Positions 1 through 11,889 of a stretch of DNA of 64,000 nt are shown here, piece after piece. Under the pieces are notes generated by a model, which saw nothing but the letters and a program-made list of their open reading frames with translations, had not been told where the DNA came from and did not search any database. The stretch lies in the NCBI GenBank assembly GCA_030704615.1, contig CM060733.1, forward strand, positions 14,198,001 through 14,262,000. Reading direction: 5' to 3'. The position numbers and the translations under genes were made by a program. Within the stretch, counting starts at the first letter, position 1; every line of letters starts with the position of its first letter. The DNA comes from Takakia lepidozioides. Taxonomy: Eukaryota; Streptophyta; Takakiopsida; Takakiales; Takakiaceae.

Positions 1-560
1 TACATCTACCCAAATGTCAGCCAAAAAAAAAAAAAAACTCAAAAATCAGAACAGAAATGATGATCGTCGATGATCATCACGACATCTACCCAAATATAAA
101 AATATAAAAATGAAATAAAATAAAAACTCAAAAACAGAGCGGAAGTGATAATCGTCGACAATCATGACATCTACCCAAATGTCGGCCAAAACAAAAAAAA
201 AACAAAAACTCAAAAATCAGAGGAGAAATGATAATCATCGACGATCATCCTGACATTTATCTAAATACAATTTTTTTGAAATAAAATAAAATAAAATAAA
301 AACTCAAAAGCAGAGCGGAAGTGGTGATTGTTGACGATCATGACATCTACCCAAATGTCGGCCCACAAATAATTTATTTTTTATTTTTATTTTTAACTCA
401 AAAATCAGAGCAGAAGTGATGATCGTCGACGATCGTGATATCTATCCAAATGCCGCATTTAAAAAGAAAACACCCAAAAATCAGAGCAGAAATGATGATG
501 GCTATCATCATGACATCTATCCAAATCAAAAATATAATAAAATATAAAATTGGTTAAAAT
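1..560. repeat. Minisatellite with palindromic core
   Basis: About seven imperfect copies, 75-95 bp apart, of a unit that reads roughly CTCAAAAATCAG, then a GATCGTCGACGATC-type core, then GACATCTACCCAAATG, separated by A-rich spacers. The 14-bp core is a perfect palindrome in the copy at 421-434 and degenerate in others. I see no coding potential. Confidence 0.8.
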
Positions 561-743
561 CAGAGCCCAAATGTAGGATTCGCTATCCGAAGTCGCTTCA
601 TAAAGCCAGAAAGGAGCTGCTTTTGATGGTCATCCATTTCCTGTGTGATTGCCAATTCCACACCTTTCGTAATTACCATCTCCTCTAAGGTTGTTGCGTA
701 ATACTCTACTTTTCTTCTCTCACATATATCAGCAATTTTTTTG
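560..743 (-). CDS. Possible terminal exon of an unknown gene
   Basis: On the minus strand a good acceptor (TTTGCAG, ending at 744) opens a frame of about 60 codons that runs to a stop at 560-562. It is charged and helical in character (for example EEMVITKGVELAITQEMD and HQKQLLSGFMKRL). I do not recognise the family, and upstream exons were not found in 744-2000. It could equally be a chance ORF. Confidence 0.3.
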
Positions 744-2100
744 CTGCAAAGAAAGGAACCATTGCAATGAATGCACATAAAAATATGTATATATCCTCGG
801 AAATTGGGAAACAAAGTTTTTACAGAATGTATTTCTCTTCTGGATGTTACATATCTCCGTGGATATAGGTGTACACGGTATTAAGCCCAACATCTTCCAC
901 AATTCTGGCGGGTAGACTGTGAGCCACATGGTGTGAGCTCGGGCTCACACGTTCACGGGGTCACGCTCATGTTCTAACATTCCCCCCTATGTCTTGAACA
1001 AATTTACATTATTTGGACCTATTAACCTTGATTATTATTCATAATTGAGAGGCGTATGGTAGCAACAAGAGAGGCGGTCCCTCTTTCTATGGCTTGTCTG
1101 GATTTCTCTTTCAGCACTCATTGTGGTGTAAACCATTTTGTCAATGATCATCTGCTCAATTTGTCATATGAGCCGTAAATTTTTCCAGATTTGTTGTAAA
1201 AAGCCCTGAGATAATGCAAGGCTCTGCTCAAGCTATGATGTCCTTTTACAGCTGCATAGATGGGAGGCTAGAGATGATAAGCAAACCAGTTGGTGTATTT
1301 TCCTCTTGTTTTTTATATCTTGAATGATCATGGTCATTTTCTCCTTGCTTGATTTGCAATGTCGCTTTGTTATATTCAGTCTTAGGTTGTCCAACTGTCG
1401 CTTCAGAATCTTTGAATTTTTCTCTCCAATGATCTCATACGAATCTGTTGTCCAATAACCGAGTCTGCTAGGTATTTCAATGCAAATTCACTTTTCTCAT
1501 TGCTTACTCTTTGGAACATTGTAGTAAAAATTGTTTGCTTGTGCGTCATGATGTTGGATCTACATAAATCACTTCACAAAGTGCTATAACCCCCAACCTG
1601 TCACTATGGAAACTTAACAAACTACAACAATGGACAACAAAAACCCAAAGATCAAGAACAATTGTAAAATTGTTCATCCACATCAAATACGATCGAACAT
1701 CTATGAGGATGACTGTTCAATGAATTTAAGTTGCATGACAGAAATTTGTAGAAAACTTTTGGGCGGATTATCAAGATTAATATTTTTTTAAATATAAAAA
1801 ATATAAAATGACATTGAACCTTTTTTTTTTTAAAAATAAGTATTCCGGTAGAGGCTTGACGAACTGCATAGGCAAGTACGGCTATACCATTGTTATCTCC
1901 AACTCTATAATTGTATCATTACCAACTTTTACAACCCTGCTTCCCGCTTGACCTCTCTTTAGCCTTCCTTCTACAATATTCATTCCTGCATTGCAGATCT
2001 ATACAGTAATCTGGATCAACTAAACAAGTTCCTACGAAAAGAGAGAGTGAAAGCTAAAAAAGAACTAGTGAAAGGAACTTTGCATATTTTTTTGTCAAGT
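744..2100. other. No gene recognised
   Basis: AT-rich sequence with no convincing exon, tRNA or transposon on either strand. Confidence 0.5.
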
Positions 2101-2104
2101 GAGA

Positions 2105-2385
2105 AGAAACTCTTAGAAGGTACTGGAAGAGGAGATAAGCTCCTAGAAGCTCCTGATAGAAAGCCACTAGCGGAAAGCTCTTGGCAGAAAACTACTGGCG
2201 GGAAGTTTCTAGAATTAGCTACTGGTGGAAAGCTATTGACATGAAGTTCCTAGAATTAGCTCGTGGTGGAAAGCTATTGGCAGGAAGTTTCTAGAAGCTC
2301 GTGGTGGAAAGCTATTGGCGGGAATTTTTTGGAAGCTCGTGGTGGAAATCTACTTGGGGAAGCTCTTGCCATCTGGCGGGGACTA
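2105..2385. repeat. Tandem repeat, about 40-48 bp unit
   Basis: Roughly six diverged copies of a unit containing GGTGGAAAGCTATTGGC, GGGAAGTTTCTAGAA and GCTCGT. The short frames through it (2047-2244, 2315-2509) are products of the repetition, not genes. Confidence 0.75.
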
Positions 2386-3169
2386 TGGAGATGTGGCCTC
2401 CAGATTGTCTAGATTATCTAGAATTAGTTTTTTAGTGGGAATTGTGACCTCCAAGTTGTCTAAATTTTGTAATTTTAATTATATTGTTATGATTTTTTTT
2501 AGTCCATAATTTGTTAACCTCAGCTATAAATTTTGAGATATATCAAAAATTATAGTTGAAATTTTATTTTGATAGAATATGTTTATATTATATAATCATA
2601 ATAATATTTTTTGATGGCTATTAATATGTAATTATAATTGTTTTGTTTTTTTAATTGAAATGAATTCCTCATCCCAGGCCTCGCTACCATCCCTTGCAAT
2701 CATTCCGTGCATCATCGCCTCGTCCTTCACCGTTTCCCTGGTACCTTAAGAATCATTTTGAACCATCATAATCCCGCAACCCTCCACAAACCATCCCCCA
2801 AAACCTTCAGCTTTCGCCTCGGCAACCAATGAACAGCTCTCCTTCATCCCCAGCTCCTGTGCCAATGGAAGGTAACTGTCCCCTCTTAATGATGAGCTGC
2901 CATGCAACTACGCCTTTCCTTATCCTCCATGTTTAGCCCCCCGCCATCCAATCAAGTCCCCCCCTCTTCCATCTAACTTATGAACGCCGTCAAGCCTTGG
3001 CTTCATCCACCAGGCTGCTGCCACCTTCACTAATTACCTACTCATTTGGTCCCCTCATAGCGCTTGTGAAGCCCCGCTTCCTCCATCTATCAGTGTCCAC
3101 CTTCGAGTCTTCCCCGGCTTTTTGCGTCTAACTTGTTTCATATCCCTCTTCCATTTCCTCTAATCCAGA

Positions 3170-4741
3170 GTGCTCCCACCTTCCCTCAATCACCGTCTTT
3201 GCTACAACTTCACCTGGCATTACTCTCTCCCTTGCTTCTCCATCCATGGGTCCTCAGCTCAACAGAGTCCTCAAGTCAGCTCCCTCAAGTCAGATCCTTC
3301 AAGGTCAGGACCTTACGGACTAGGAGGAATCCATCGCATGCAGCCATCAACAGGCACAGGCTTCTATATGGCACACAGTGCTCAATCCAGGGGTTTAATC
3401 TACCCAGTCTCCTCAAGCTCCAATCTCCCACCCGCTCCTCCATCGGCCCTCGGTTCCATAGTTCAACCAATTCCAGCTTCGGAGATTGGCAACATAACCA
3501 GCCCCAACAGTTCCTCGGACGCTGACCCAATGGAAGGATCGCCTGCAGAAATAGCTGCAGTACAGAGGGCGCTTAACAGGGAGCATGATCACCCTCTTGT
3601 TGACGTCGAACTCACCTACGTCGACTCGAACGCAGAAGATATCAAAAGCAAAGGGGTGCTGCTGCACTTCCCTGGCAAGAAGGTTGACAGGAATCACGCG
3701 CGGGATTGGGCAATAAGGCATCTAGGGGTACTGGCGATCTGAACCATTATTTTTGTCAAGCACGAGGAAGGGGGTTTTTCTCCATCTTATTGGATTCTCC
3801 AGAGGCGGCGGATAAAGCACTCTCCTTTAATCCCCATCTACATGGATTCAACGTCAATATCTTCCCATGGTTCAAGGATATGGGCAACAAAAACGGAAAA
3901 ATATGGAGTCCAAGGATCTTGACGCTTCCGTACATCCCTGATCAATATCTCTTTATTTCTAGGATGTCTGGCCATGTTTGATCCCAGCATGTGTACCCGA
4001 TCCTTGAGGGAACAACCAGCATGGAGGGGCGCCACAATTGCATCAAGGCCTCGTGAAAACGGATTTCCAAAAATTGTTGTAATGATGCCTATTGACACAA
4101 TTCTGCCAGAATTTATCAGGCTGCCCATTGACAAAATGTGAAATTACTTCTCTGTCAAATTGTCCGAGGATACCTCCTCCACAGCTTGTTACTACTGCGG
4201 GGTTTCAGGGCACCTCAAAGCAGAATGCCCCAAAGCAAAAAGGAAAAGAGATAATACTATCCCGTTGGGTGCTGAGCAATCTCATTCTACTCGGAGTCTT
4301 CCTCTCATGTCTAACTCGGTCCCTGGCGGACGGCAGTCTTCAGCTATTCCCTCATATAAGATCTACAATGTCCCACCTATAGCAACAGACTGCCAGGAAG
4401 GAGCTACGGATGCCCAACAAATATCTATCTCCCCTCCCGCCAAGAAAAGGAAGGATTTGTTGGACCCTATGCTACTTGAAGCCTCTTCGAAATCTGCTAT
4501 CAGGGAAACCAAATTCAAGGGGATCATCGAATGGGAAATTGAGGCCGCAACAAAGAAGGGAACACCTGACGCCTCCACCTCCAGGATTCTAAAGATGCAG
4601 CCAATCGTCCAGCACACCAGGCCCCTCCCATGGCCCTCTGCCATTGCTCACAACCCTGTTATTGCAAAAATCTGCGCGAAACTGAAATCCTTCCCTTCCC
4701 TGGCCCCTAGGGGATGCTCGCTCCCAGGGTTCGACCCTTAG
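3170..4741 (+). pseudogene. LINE ORF1, zinc-knuckle RNA-binding protein, broken
   Basis: ORF1 proteins of plant LINEs bind the element RNA and chaperone it. A proline- and serine-rich N-terminus is followed by a segment resembling the DUF4283 region (NHARDWAIRHLG, then after a frameshift GFFSILLDSPEAADKAL). A CCHC knuckle follows at about 4,189-4,230 (CYYCGVSGHLKAEC, spacing CX2CX4HX4C) with a lysine/arginine-rich tail. At least two frameshifts, near 3,730 and 3,980-4,140, split it into three frames. Confidence 0.75.
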
Positions 4742-4816
4742 CTGGATCCGGGGGCCACATGCCTCACTCCACTGATCTTCAGGAGGAAGCCAAGCCCGGC
4801 TTTCTTACCAGACCGC

Positions 4817-6850
4817 ATGCATATGGACTCAATTTGGATCACAACAACGGATGTGCAGAATTTCATAGCAAAATGCCTCATGGACAGCAGTCCAATCCCA
4901 GCAGTGTGCAACAAAATCAGTGACTATTTCCTCTCCTCTTATCCACTTTTCACCTTGGCCTCACCCTCGGTGATTACATGGGGCACCTACGTGGAGGCAT
5001 TTCTTGGGTTAAGTCAAGATCTCGCTCCAAATACCCACATCCTCGCGGTAATGGAAGAAGAACACCTTCAAGGCAGTGGCGGCACTACACCCGGGGTCTG
5101 GGCAGAACCCGCTCATTTCGACAAACCATGCGCGATTATTAAAACACTGGCAAGAGCACGAGACATTATCCACAATGCTTTCACGATTCTGTATGCAATC
5201 TTGGAGACCGAAAGAGATGCAGAAAATGAAGCAATTGAAAGCAGACGCCTCTCAGAGACAATCAATCCCACACGACCCCTTCGGACTTATCCTAGAGGGA
5301 AAGGTCTCTTCAAGTTAAATACCTCTCACCTCCGCATTCCTTCATTCATTGAAGGTCTTAAGAAAACATGGTTGTCTATTGGGAATGATCTGGAATGCCC
5401 AGTGCTTCGTTTTCAGGCTAAGCTCAACGCAACCTGTAAAGACAGCCAGCAGCACAACAAAGACATCACCGAGGCCCAGAAAAGGAAAGCTCTGGCCCTC
5501 AAAAGGTGCCTAGGAATCTGCTAGAAAAGAATTGAAGCTAATGCTTGCGATGAGCATACGTACCAAACCTACCTGGAAGCCAGACTTAACCTAGAAAGTT
5601 ATCATGTCATGTCCAGAAGGAAAAAAAGATGAAGATTCAAGCAGGCATAAACTGGTCCACCAAGGGTGAGAAAATGTCCAAGTACTTTTTCCAAAAAATG
5701 AAGCAAAGAAGGGCCCTTCAAGCCATCTCTGAACTCTACACAGATGAAAGGGGGGCTAAATTGTCTAATCCTAGAGACATGTGTACTTCAGCTTTCTAGC
5801 ACTTCCAATCCTTGTTCAAAGCTGATGACAGGGACCCCCTCTACCACATCCGCTTGGAAGAATGTCTCAGAACTATTCCCCGCTCAATCCATTCCTCATG
5901 CCGCTCAGCCTTGGAGGAGCAGTTCACCGCCAAGGAACTAGGGGATGCCCTAAATCACATGAAAAAAGACAAGGCACCGGGGATAGATGGAATGCCCATA
6001 GAGTTGTACAAGGCAGTATATTGGGCCTCAATCTCGTTGGATTTTTGTAACATGGCCAACGCCATTAAATCATCAGGTCACATGCCTGAATCAATGACCC
6101 AGGGTGTTATTAGGTCCTTGCTGCACAAAAAAAAAGACAGGGCTTGCATAGGTAATTACCGACCTATCACCCTCCTCAATGTGGCCTACAAGATCATTGC
6201 AAAATGCCTGGCCTTGCGCATTCAGCCTCTGCTCCCCTCCACGATTAGAACAGGGCAATTCATCAAAGGAAGATATATCCTAGATAATGTTCTTTTGGCA
6301 CAAGAAGTATCAGACTACGCAAAAACAACCAACTAGGCATTGGCCCTATGGCTCCTGGATTTTGAGAAGGCCTTTGACAGGGTCGACTGGTCTTTCCTTC
6401 TAGCCGTTCTACGTAAAGCAGGGCTCCCTGATGGCTTCTGCCAGTGGGTCCATATCCTTCTTCATGGGGCCTCTGGTAGAGTCACAATCAATGGTCACCT
6501 GTCTAGACCATTTCCACTGCAGAGATCGGTAAGGGAGGGTTGCCCACTTGCCCCTTTCCTCTTTCTTTTTGTGGCGGATGCTCTAGGCTATATGTTGGAT
6601 AACAACTTCCAGGTTAAGGGTTTGAGACTGCAAAATCCAAAAACACAGGCTTGGAGAGAGGTTTGTTGACGACAACTTTCTTCTTCAAGAGGCAACCTCG
6701 GAAACCTTAGCAGCAACAGAACAAACTCTCATGAGGTTTTGTGGAGTCTCGGGCTTCAGAGTTAACTAGTCCAAGACCAAGGCATTGCTCGTGGGAGACC
6801 TATCTAAATCAGCCATAAGGGGGGTCGCCCACATGGGGCAACCATGCTCA
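4817..6850 (+). pseudogene. LINE ORF2, reverse transcriptase, broken
   Basis: Copies element RNA into DNA at the target site. Visible RT landmarks in order: KDKAPGIDGMPIELYK (about 5,970), NYRPITLLNVAYKIIAKCLA (about 6,150), FIKGRYILDNVLLAQE (about 6,260), LLDFEKAFDRVDW with the first catalytic Asp (about 6,355), REGCPLAPFLF (about 6,530) and FVDD, the form of the catalytic YxDD box, at about 6,660 after a one-base shift. In-frame stops occur at 5,522, 6,334 and elsewhere. The upstream frame 4,817-5,524 is coding-like but I could not assign an endonuclease to it. Confidence 0.9.
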
Positions 6851-6921
6851 AAGAGGGTGAGTTAACTACACTGCTAGGTCACACTTTTGGCATCAACCTA
6901 ACAGAGGCCCTCTAAATCATT

Positions 6922-7500
6922 TTATTTAGTAAAAATGCAGTTCAATTCAAAATTGGATGAAAGGGTGAACGGAAACTTCCCCGATGAAATGATATTTTAT
7001 TGCTCCGAAACTTTGCAAGTGTCTTCTACATGCCCTCTTACACGTCTTTGAGAAGTATGACATCAATCTAAAATGGTTTAAAGGGTGAACCAATCGTCCC
7101 CCTACCAAATGATTTAAAATTGATTTGAAACTTTGCAAGTGTCTTGTACATGCCCTCTTACAGGTCTTTCACAAGTTTCAAATCAATCTAAAATGGTTAA
7201 AAGGGTGAATCAATCATGAACATATCAAATGATTTTGGAGTGCTTTAAAGCTTTGCAAGTGTCTTTCACATGCCATTTTAAAGGTACCGGACAAGTATGA
7301 GGTTAGTAAAATATGGTTGAAAGGGTGAACCAATTGTTCCCCTATCAAATGATTTTACATTGCTTTGAAGCTTTGCAAGTGTCAGCCGCATGCCCTCCTA
7401 CAAGTACCGGACAAGTATGATGTGAATAAAAAATGGTTGAAAGGGTGAATCAATCATTCCGCTATCAAATGATTTTATATTGTTTTGGATGTCATTGCTT
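6922..7500. repeat. 120-bp satellite, five copies, orientation I
   Basis: The phrase AAGGGTGAA recurs at exactly 120-bp steps (6,961, 7,081, 7,201, 7,321, 7,441), with CCAAATGATTTTA and ACTTTGCAAGTGTC at fixed offsets. Its reverse complement is recognisably related to the 120-bp sub-repeat at 8,050-11,340. Confidence 0.9.
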
Positions 7501-7890
7501 TGGTAATTCTAGCCCCCCATTGTAACCCTTGAATTACAATTCAAAATGCAATTCAAGCCCTTAAAATTGGTATTGCCAGTCCCTAAAATGACCAACCCCG
7601 GCCGCCCCTCAACTGTAATTTGAGCCCTTGAAATTGTCAATTCCAACCCCTCAAATTGCAATTGAAGCCCCTGAAATTTAATTCCAACCCCTCAAATTGC
7701 ACTTCTAGCCCCTGAAATGACAATTCCCGCTCGTCAAATTCCAACTGTAGCCTGTGAAATGGCAATTGTTAGTGCAGCCCCTGAAATTGGCAATTGAAGC
7801 CCCTGGAATGGCAGTTTCAGCCCCTCAAATTGCAAGTCCAACCCCTCAAATTGGCAATTCGAGCTCCATAAATGGCAATTTCAGCCCCTG
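7500..7890. repeat. Short-unit repeat, CCCCTGAAATTGGCAATT type
   Basis: About 390 bp of irregularly repeated 18-22 bp phrases alternating CCCCTCAAATTGCAATT and CCCCTGAAATTGGCAATT. No coding potential. Confidence 0.75.
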
Positions 7891-8050
7891 AAATTGGCTA
7901 TGGGTGAACCAATCATTCCCCTGCCAAATGATTTTGGTTCATTTGAAACTTTGCGAGTGTCTTGTACATGCCCTCTTAAAGTTACTGGACAAGTATGATG
8001 TCAATGTTAAATGGTTCGAAGGGTGAACCAACAGTTTCCCTGTTAGATGA
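7890..8050. repeat. 120-bp satellite, last copies of orientation I
   Basis: GTGAACCAATCATTCCCCTG and AACTTTGCGAGTGTCTTGTA match the 6.9-7.5 kb units. The array resumes after the short-unit repeat and ends near 8,050, where the related repeat continues in the opposite orientation. Confidence 0.75.
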
Positions 8051-11000
8051 TTCATGATTAATCGTTAACAATTGATCTCATATTACACTGGGACCTATCA
8101 GAGGGTACATTGAACACACTCGCCAAGTCTCAAAATGAACGAAAATCATTTGGATGGGCAACCATCCGTCGGCCCATTGAACGAATTTCGATTGATCTCA
8201 TATTACTCTGGGGCCTCTTCCATGGCACATTGAACATACTGGCCAAGTCTCAAAGCGAACCAAAATCATCTCGATGGCCAACCATCCGTTGAGCCATCGA
8301 ATGAATTTTGATTGATCTGATATTAGTCTGGGACCTGTGAGAGGGTGTCTCGAACGTACTGGCAAAGTTTGGAAGCAAACAAAAATGATTTGGATGGGCA
8401 ACCATCCGTTCACCCGTTGAATGTATTCCGCTGGATCTGCTATTGCTTTGGGACCTGTTGGACTGTGTTTCGCGTGCTCACGATTTTTTTTTCATTCGAT
8501 TTTTGAATGGGGCGTGTAATGTAGCCATATGCAACGTGCGTGCCAAATTTGGGAGCGAACATAATTCATTTGGACCCAAAACCACAGTTTCTTCCCTGTT
8601 TTGCACTCCAAACTTGATTTGTGTTCAACTTCATGCGCTCTTCATAGAGAGTTCTGCAATAGTGAGCGAAAGAGAACACTTTTTTTTTGGGGCATTTTTG
8701 ATTGGTCCGAATTTTGGCGGGGGAGTAGTGGTGGGATGTTGGAGGCCGCAGAACAAAATTGAGCCAAAAACAAAATCGATACATGCCAGAAACCCCCAAT
8801 GAAAGGTAGTGCAAACCTATTTATTGGCTTAAAATTAATTTGAATTCAATTACATTATGGAATGGCTTGGTGTCGATGGGGAGGCAAATGATTTATTCGT
8901 CTGTTGTGTCTCCGCACATGTGTCGCACACATGTTCAAACACATGCGGGCTAAAGAGGGGCTTCAACCACATCCGTTCAATGGGTGCAATAGCCGTGCAC
9001 GCATTGCAGGATTTCTTTTTCGCAATGAACAAAAACCAGATGACAACTGAACGCCTCATTGGCCCATCGAACAAATTTCGATTCATCTCATATTACACTG
9101 GGACCCATCAGAGGGTACATTGAACACACTCGCCAAGTCTCAAAACGAACGAAAATCATTTGGATGGGCAACCATCCGTCGGCCCATTGAACGAATTTTG
9201 ATTGATCTCATATTACTCAGGGGCCTCTTCCATGGCACATTGAACATACTGGCCAAGTCTCAAAGCGAACCAAAATCATCTCGATGGCCAACCATCCGTT
9301 GAGCCATCGAATGAATTTCAATTGATCTGATATTAGTCCGGGACCTGTGAGATGGTGTCTCGAACGTACTGGCAAAGTTTGGAAGCAAACAAAAATGATT
9401 TGGATGGGCAACCATCCGTTCACCCGTTGAATATATTCCGCTGGATCTGCTATTGCTTTGGGACCTGTTGGACTGTGTTTCGCGTGCTCACGATTTTTTT
9501 TTCATTCGATTTTTGAATGGGGCGTGTAATGTAGCCATATGCAACGTGCGTGCCAAATTTGGGAGCGAACATAATTCATTTGGACCCAAAACCACAGTTT
9601 CTTCCCTGTTTTGCACTCCAAACTTGATTTGTGTTCAACTTCATGCGCTCTTCATAGAGAGTTCTGCAATAGTGAGCGAAAGAGAACACTTTTTTTTTGG
9701 GGCATTTTTGATTGGTCCGAATTTTGGCGGGGGAGTAGTGGTGGGATGTTGGAAGCCGCAAAACGAAATTGAGCAAAAAAAAAATCGATACGTGCCAGAA
9801 ACTCCCAATGAAAGGCTGTGCAAACCTATTTATTGGCTTAAAATTAATTTGAATTCAATTACATTATGGAATGGCTTGGTGTCGATGGGGAGGCAAATGA
9901 TTTATTCGTCTGTTGTGTCTCCGCACATGTGTCGCACACATGTTCAAGCACATGCGGGCAAAAGAGGGGCTTCAACCACATCCGTTCAATGGGTGCAATA
10001 GCCGTGTACGCATTGCAGGATTTCTTTTTTTGCAATGAACAAAAACCAGATGACAATTGAACGCCTCATTGGCCCATTGAACAAATTTCGATTGATCTCA
10101 TATTACACAGGGACCCATTAGAGGGTACATTGAACACACTCGCCAAGTCTCAAAACGAACGAAAATCATTTGGATGGGCAACCATCCGTCGGCCCATTGA
10201 ACGAATTTCGATTGATCTCATATTACTCTGGGGCCTCTTCCATGGCACATTGAACATACTGGCCAAGTCTCAAAGCGAACCAAAATCATCTCGATGGCCA
10301 ACCATCCGTTGAGCCATCGAATGAATTTCAATTGATCTGATATTAGTCCGGGACCTGTGAGAGGGTGTCTCGAACGTATTGGCAAAGTTTGGAAGCAAAC
10401 AAAAATGATTTGGATGGGCAACCATCCGTTCACCCGTTGAATGTATTCCGTTGGATCTGCTATTGCTTTGGGACCTGTTGGACTAGGTTTCGCGTGCTCA
10501 CGATTTTTTTTTCATTCGGTTTTTGAATGGGGCGTGTAATGTAGCCATATGCAACGTGCGTGCCAAATTTGGGAGCGAACATAATTCATTTGGACCCAAA
10601 ACCACCGTTTCTTCCCTGTTTTGCACTCCAAACTTGATTTGTGTTCAACTTCATGCATTCTTCATAGAGAGTTTTTGCAATAGTGAGTGAAAGAGAACAT
10701 TTTTTTTTTGGGGCATTTTTGATTGGTCCGAATTTTGGCGGGGGAGTAGTGGTGGGATGTTGGAAGCCGCAAAACGAAATTGAGCAAAAAAAAAATCGAT
10801 ACGTGCCAGAAACTCCCAATGAAAGGCTGTGCAAACCTATTCATTGGCTTAAAATTAATTTGAATTCAATTACATTATGGAATGGCTTGGTGTCGATGGG
10901 GAGGCAAATGATTTATTCGTATGTTGTGTCTTCGCACATGTGTCGCACACATGTTCAAGCACATGCGGGCAAAAGAGGGGCTTCAACCACATCCGTTCAA

Positions 11001-11346
11001 TGGGTGCAATAGCCGTGCACGCATTGCAGGATTTCTTTTTCGCAATGAACAAAAACTAGATGACAACTGAACGCCTCATTGGCCCATCGACCGAATTTCG
11101 ATTGATCTCATATTACTCTGGGGCCTCTTCCATGGCACATTGAACATACTGGCCAAGTCTCAAAGCGAACCAAAATCATCTCGATGGCCAACCATCCGTT
11201 GAACCATCGAATGAATTTTGATTGATCTGATATTACTCCAGGACCTGTGAGAGGGTGTCTCAAACGTACTTGCAAAGTTTGGAAGGAAACAAAAATGATT
11301 TGGATGGGCAACCATCCGTTCACCCGTTGAATGTATTCCGTTGGAT
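8050..11346. repeat. 1,010-bp higher-order satellite, three units plus a partial
   Basis: Identical landmarks recur at exactly 1,010 bp: the frame beginning MNTLAKSQNERKSFGW starts at 8,110, 9,120 and 10,130. Each unit has three 120-bp sub-repeats (ATTGATCTCATATTAC ... GGGCAACCATCCGT) followed by about 650 bp of non-repeated sequence. Units differ by only a few per cent. A fourth unit (11,090-11,346) lacks the first sub-repeat and stops inside the third. All ORFs through it recur with the repeat, so they are not independent genes. Confidence 0.95.
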
Positions 11347-11883
11347 CGTTGGCATGCGACCTTCAGCTACAAGTGTTCTCGTAACAAACTTGTCCATGGT
11401 TTGCCTCAGATTCCATGTGGCATCATGGGCCCGGTCCTCCATCCATTTCGTGAACTGGAACTTCGTCATGTCCTTCTCCCATTCATCCCCGGCCAAAGCC
11501 TCCCTCATTCTCATCTCCATATTGTGCTGGAATCTAAGGAACCCCTCATTCCCATGTCGGACATACAAAAGATTCAAACGCATTATGTCATTGTCCTTCA
11601 AATAATCCAGCACTACTTGCTTCACTACCTTCGCGGCCTCTGCGCTTGGATAGTCTTTTTTGTTGACCTGACTATCCCGTTCATGTGCATGTTTACGCTT
11701 CCTACCTTTACGCCCACTTCTCGAGGAACCCCCTGACACTGCGTTCGAAGCAACGTTTCCGGACATGATGAAAGTACTCTGCGGAATAGACGCGGCTTCG
11801 TAACGGAAAACTAAACCCAAACTATTGATAACCTTATATACTAGCAGACCAATTTCCTCACCTTCTATTGGTATAGTACCCAA
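11320..11883 (-). CDS. Unknown basic protein, C-terminus read from satellite
   Basis: An open frame of 187 codons. A more plausible start is the Met at about 11,767, giving a protein of about 148 residues beginning MSGNVASNAVSGGSS. A strongly basic stretch follows (RSGRKGRKRKHAHER, nuclear-localisation-like), then a helical, charged region (AAKVVKQVVLDYLKDND, RMREALAGDEWEKDMTKFQF). The last nine residues and the stop lie inside the 1,010-bp satellite. I do not recognise it; a transposon-encoded or truncated DNA-binding protein is possible. Confidence 0.4.
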   Translation of the reverse strand: MGTIPIEGEEIGLLVYKVINSLGLVFRYEAASIPQSTFIMSGNVASNAVSGGSSRSGRKGRKRKHAHERDSQVNKKDYPSAEAAKVVKQVVLDYLKDNDIMRLNLLYVRHGNEGFLRFQHNMEMRMREALAGDEWEKDMTKFQFTKWMEDRAHDATWNLRQTMDKFVTRTLVAEGRMPTIQRNTFNG

Positions 11884-11889
11884 AGCAAA

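Larger units (their letters stand above)
2680..6915 (+). mobile_element. Degenerate LINE (non-LTR) retrotransposon
   Basis: The order is a C-rich leader, a nucleic-acid-binding ORF1 with a zinc knuckle, then a reverse transcriptase. All frames are broken by shifts and stops. The 3' end is cut off where the 120-bp satellite begins, just after a post-RT motif (LLGHTFGINLTEAL, about 6,870-6,915), so the 3' UTR and tail are missing. I could not identify an apurinic endonuclease domain in 4,740-5,500. The RT and single-knuckle ORF1 fit plant L1-type elements. It is surely not mobile now. Confidence 0.9.

Noticed and set aside
8443-11059. Several 60-180 residue ORFs on both strands
   Set aside because: The same frames recur every 1,010 bp with the satellite and show no family resemblance or codon constraint.
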